Source: Clostridioides sp. (lineage in GTDB: Bacteria > Bacillota > Clostridia > Peptostreptococcales > Peptostreptococcaceae). Taken from it: a DNA stretch of 8,120 nt. Positions 6,599 to 8,120 of this stretch are shown one piece after another (position 1 is the first letter of the stretch; every line of letters begins with the position of its first letter). The translations under genes were made by a program, and so were the position numbers. The notes beneath the pieces were generated by a model, which saw only the letters and a list, made by a program, of their open reading frames with translations, did no database searches and was not told the DNA's origin. Where the stretch lies: the NCBI GenBank assembly GCA_031272305.1, contig JAISUA010000233.1, positions 1 to 8,120 on the forward strand. Direction: 5' to 3'.

Positions 6599-6867
6599 TT
6601 ATTATTGAGAGTTCTTTTTTAGTAACAACTTCTTCAGTGCAAGGCGATAAATCTAAAACTGAGCTTTCTATTAATACACTTATTAAATCATATTATCCAA
6701 AAACTAAATTTATAGGTTTTGTCGATGGTATTGGTTGGTATGTTCGCAAAGGAGACTTAAAAAGAATGATCGCAGCCTACGACGACGTTTTCACTTTCCA
6801 CAGAGATGAATTAAATAGATTTGAAAAACTATTAAACCACGTATTAATAAATAAACATGTTGAATAA
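6586..6867 (+). pseudogene. Restriction endonuclease, DpnII-like, C-terminal part in the shifted frame
   Basis: This frame is open for 93 codons from just after TAA 6583-6585 to TAA 6865-6867 and carries the rest of the nuclease. LIIIESSFLVTTSSVQGDKS supplies the likely second catalytic acid (Glu247 of the restored protein). The usual E-x-K lysine is replaced by Ser, with Lys261/Lys263 nearby, a variation known in some restriction enzymes. FIGFVDGIGWYVRKGDLKRM and YDDVFTFHRDEL form the conserved C-terminal block. Independent translation could begin only at weak codons such as GTG 6637, which would omit the catalytic Glu; that gives a 76-residue product with no expected activity. Its last 11 bases overlap the start of the second methyltransferase, so translation reaching this end may help express that gene. 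Confidence 0.75.
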
Positions 6868-7741
6868 ATTTTTGAACACTATTATCAATGGAGACTGTTT
6901 AAAAGTATTAAAGCAAATACCAAGTAATTCCATTGATATGACTTTTGCAGACCCACCTTTCAATTTAAAAAAAAAATACAATCATTATGAAGATTCAAAA
7001 GAGAAAGCGGATTATTTAAACTGGTGCAATAAGTGGCTTGGCGAAATGGTAAGAGTTACAAAACCTTCTGGGGCAATTTTCATACATAATATACCTCGTT
7101 GGCTTTCTTATTTCGCAGAATATCTAAATAAAATTGCTTATTTTAAACATTGGATTGCTTGGGATTCAGGTGGCTCACCTCTTGGAAAAACATTGTTACC
7201 TAACCACTACGGTATTTTATACTATACAAAATCTAAATCGCACAAAGATTTTAAATTCTTCGATATCAGATTACCTCACTCAAAGTGCAGAATTTGTAAA
7301 GAGTTTTTAAAGGATTATGGAGGTAAAAAGGCTCAAGCACATAGCTTTGGTCCTTTAGTCTCAGATGTTTGGAATGATATACACCGTATAAGGCATAAGA
7401 AAAGAAGAGATAAGCATCCTTGCCAGCTTCCTATCCCACTTTTAGAAAGATTGATTTTAATGACTACTAATGAAAATGATATTGTACTTGACTCATTTAT
7501 AGGAACAGGCACAACTGCCGTAGCTGCAAAACAATTAGGAAGAAAATATATTGGAATAGAGCAAGATGCAGATTATGTAAAGATTGCTCACAAGAATATT
7601 GAAAATGCAAAAGAGACAAAAATTAATAATTGCTTCGTATCTATTTATCTTGGGCAAATTAGAACTATGAGAGATATAGATTTTAAATTAATAACTTCAA
7701 CTATTAGTCCATATAACAAACAGACGCTGTTTAACATATGA
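6857..7741 (+). CDS. Type II DNA methyltransferase, beta arrangement (DPPF then GTGTT), with CxxC insert
   Basis: This 294-residue SAM-dependent DNA methyltransferase uses the circularly permuted beta order. Motif IV comes first: MTFADPPFNL with DPPF at 32-35, preceded by GDCL at 12-15. The target-recognition region follows, and the SAM loop DSFIGTGTTAVAAKQLGRKYIGIE begins at Asp212. KHPCQLP (186-192) replaces the usual KHPTQKP before the final helices. The middle carries CRIC (Cys144, Cys147) followed by KEFLKDYGGKKAQAHSFG, a small possible metal-binding loop, and SDVWNDIHRI. DPPF in this order suggests N6-adenine or N4-cytosine methylation (family knowledge). The target is not readable. ATG 6857 lies inside the end of the nuclease gene (11-bp overlap), so it is coupled to it. 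The C-terminal 40 residues after the methylase fold are unremarkable. The gene looks intact although its nuclease partner is broken. Confidence 0.9.
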   Translation: MLNKFLNTIINGDCLKVLKQIPSNSIDMTFADPPFNLKKKYNHYEDSKEKADYLNWCNKWLGEMVRVTKPSGAIFIHNIPRWLSYFAEYLNKIAYFKHWIAWDSGGSPLGKTLLPNHYGILYYTKSKSHKDFKFFDIRLPHSKCRICKEFLKDYGGKKAQAHSFGPLVSDVWNDIHRIRHKKRRDKHPCQLPIPLLERLILMTTNENDIVLDSFIGTGTTAVAAKQLGRKYIGIEQDADYVKIAHKNIENAKETKINNCFVSIYLGQIRTMRDIDFKLITSTISPYNKQTLFNI

Positions 7742-7791
7742 AAAATACTGGATTTGACAAGTTGTAGTTTCTAAAGTTAAAAAACATAAAA

Positions 7792-7820
7792 TTGACTTTT
7801 AAACGCTAAAAATATATAAA
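7792..7820 (+). promoter_or_regulatory. Sigma70-type promoter for tRNA-Met
   Basis: TTGACT (7792-7797) and TATAAA (7815-7820) each match five of six consensus bases and are separated by exactly 17 bp. Transcription would begin near 7827, about 15 bases before the tRNA. This is the best promoter visible in the window. Confidence 0.75.
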
Positions 7821-7841
7821 ATAATAAATTAATTTTATTTC

Positions 7842-7914
<73 letters not shown>

Positions 7915-7915
7915 T

Positions 7916-7960
7916 ATGTTTATAGCATATTTCAATAAAATATCATTCGTATATAAACAT
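7916..7960. repeat. AT-rich nested inverted repeat just after the tRNA
   Basis: ATGTTTATA (7916-7924) is perfectly complementary to TATAAACAT (7952-7960). Inside it, ATATTT (7927-7932) pairs with AAATAT (7938-7943). The sequence after the hairpin is CTCTAAAAAAAG, with no T-run on the plus strand, so it does not look like a standard intrinsic terminator. It could be a 3' trailer structure or chance in AT-rich DNA. Confidence 0.4.
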
Positions 7961-8028
7961 CTCTAAAAAAAGAATTCTTACTAGAAGATATAAGAAAAAT
8001 CAACAATAAGTGCAGAAAGACTCAAAAA

Positions 8029-8120
8029 ATGCAGAATGCGGTTAAAGCCAATTCAGTTATGAAACAGTTGATAAATGTAAATTTAAAAACAAATAAATAT
8101 GATATTCTCATTTCACAATC
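8029..8120 (+). CDS. Possible partial ORF leaving the right edge, unknown
   Basis: From ATG 8029 the frame stays open to the window end (MQNAVKANSVMKQLINVNLK...). The same frame is open back to a TAA at 7954-7956, giving 54 stop-free codons that begin TSLKKEFLLEDIRKINNKC and look helical. No ATG, GTG or TTG is available before 8029, and no good Shine-Dalgarno precedes it. It may be a short gene start, or a gene that has lost its beginning. The end (NVNLKTNKYDILIS) faintly recalls FlgN-type chaperones or other helical proteins, but this is too short to identify. Confidence 0.35.
   Translation, partial: MQNAVKANSVMKQLINVNLKTNKYDILISQ

Noticed and set aside
7754..7782. TTGACA at 7754-7759 as a second tRNA promoter
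   Set aside because: At 17-bp spacing the -10 would be TTAAAA, a poor match; the 7792-7820 pair is much better.
7773..7799. AAAGTTAA/TTGACTTT hairpin as terminator of the restriction-modification operon
   Set aside because: The 8-bp stem is A-U rich with a wobble pair, the loop is long, only a very short T-run follows, and it overlaps the tRNA promoter -35.

Overview
The window is AT-rich bacterial DNA in two very different halves. The left part (1-3091, minus strand) is a compact housekeeping operon in the order folK, panB, panC, nadB. Gaps are 0-10 bp, with one 4-bp ATGA overlap (panB/panC). FolK serves folate synthesis, PanB and PanC make pantothenate for CoA, and NadB starts NAD synthesis; nadB runs off the left edge. 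All four reading frames are intact and keep their catalytic motifs.

The middle part (3092-4635) looks like genetic debris. It holds a 302-bp divergent intergenic region, an orphan 167-aa ORF, a cluster of small overlapping membrane-protein frames (one cut by a TAG codon), and a fragment behind the best Shine-Dalgarno in the window that stops after 13 codons and continues as pieces in other frames.

The right part (4636-7741, plus strand) is a tightly packed type II restriction-modification locus. It encodes a TSPPY-type DNA methyltransferase, a DpnII-like restriction endonuclease and a second, beta-arranged DPPF methyltransferase. Spacing is 4 bp, then an 11-bp overlap. The endonuclease is broken into two frames at a run of seven A's that lies between the two halves of its likely catalytic centre, while both methyltransferases are intact. 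As written, the locus therefore looks modification-only, unless the homopolymer is phase-variable or rescued by slippage.

A well-formed promoter then drives an elongator tRNA-Met(CAU) at 7842-7914 without an encoded CCA. A reading frame of unknown identity leaves the right edge.

The mix of intact cofactor genes, many A-tract frameshifts, gene fragments and an accessory restriction-modification locus beside a tRNA fits a host-associated bacterium under genome decay. An Endomicrobium-like (Elusimicrobiota) termite-flagellate symbiont is one guess, but this is inference from general features and not shown by any sequence match. I see no CRISPR array, insertion sequence or convincing novel multi-gene system. 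The most notable signals are the frameshifted nuclease and the interrupted small membrane ORF.
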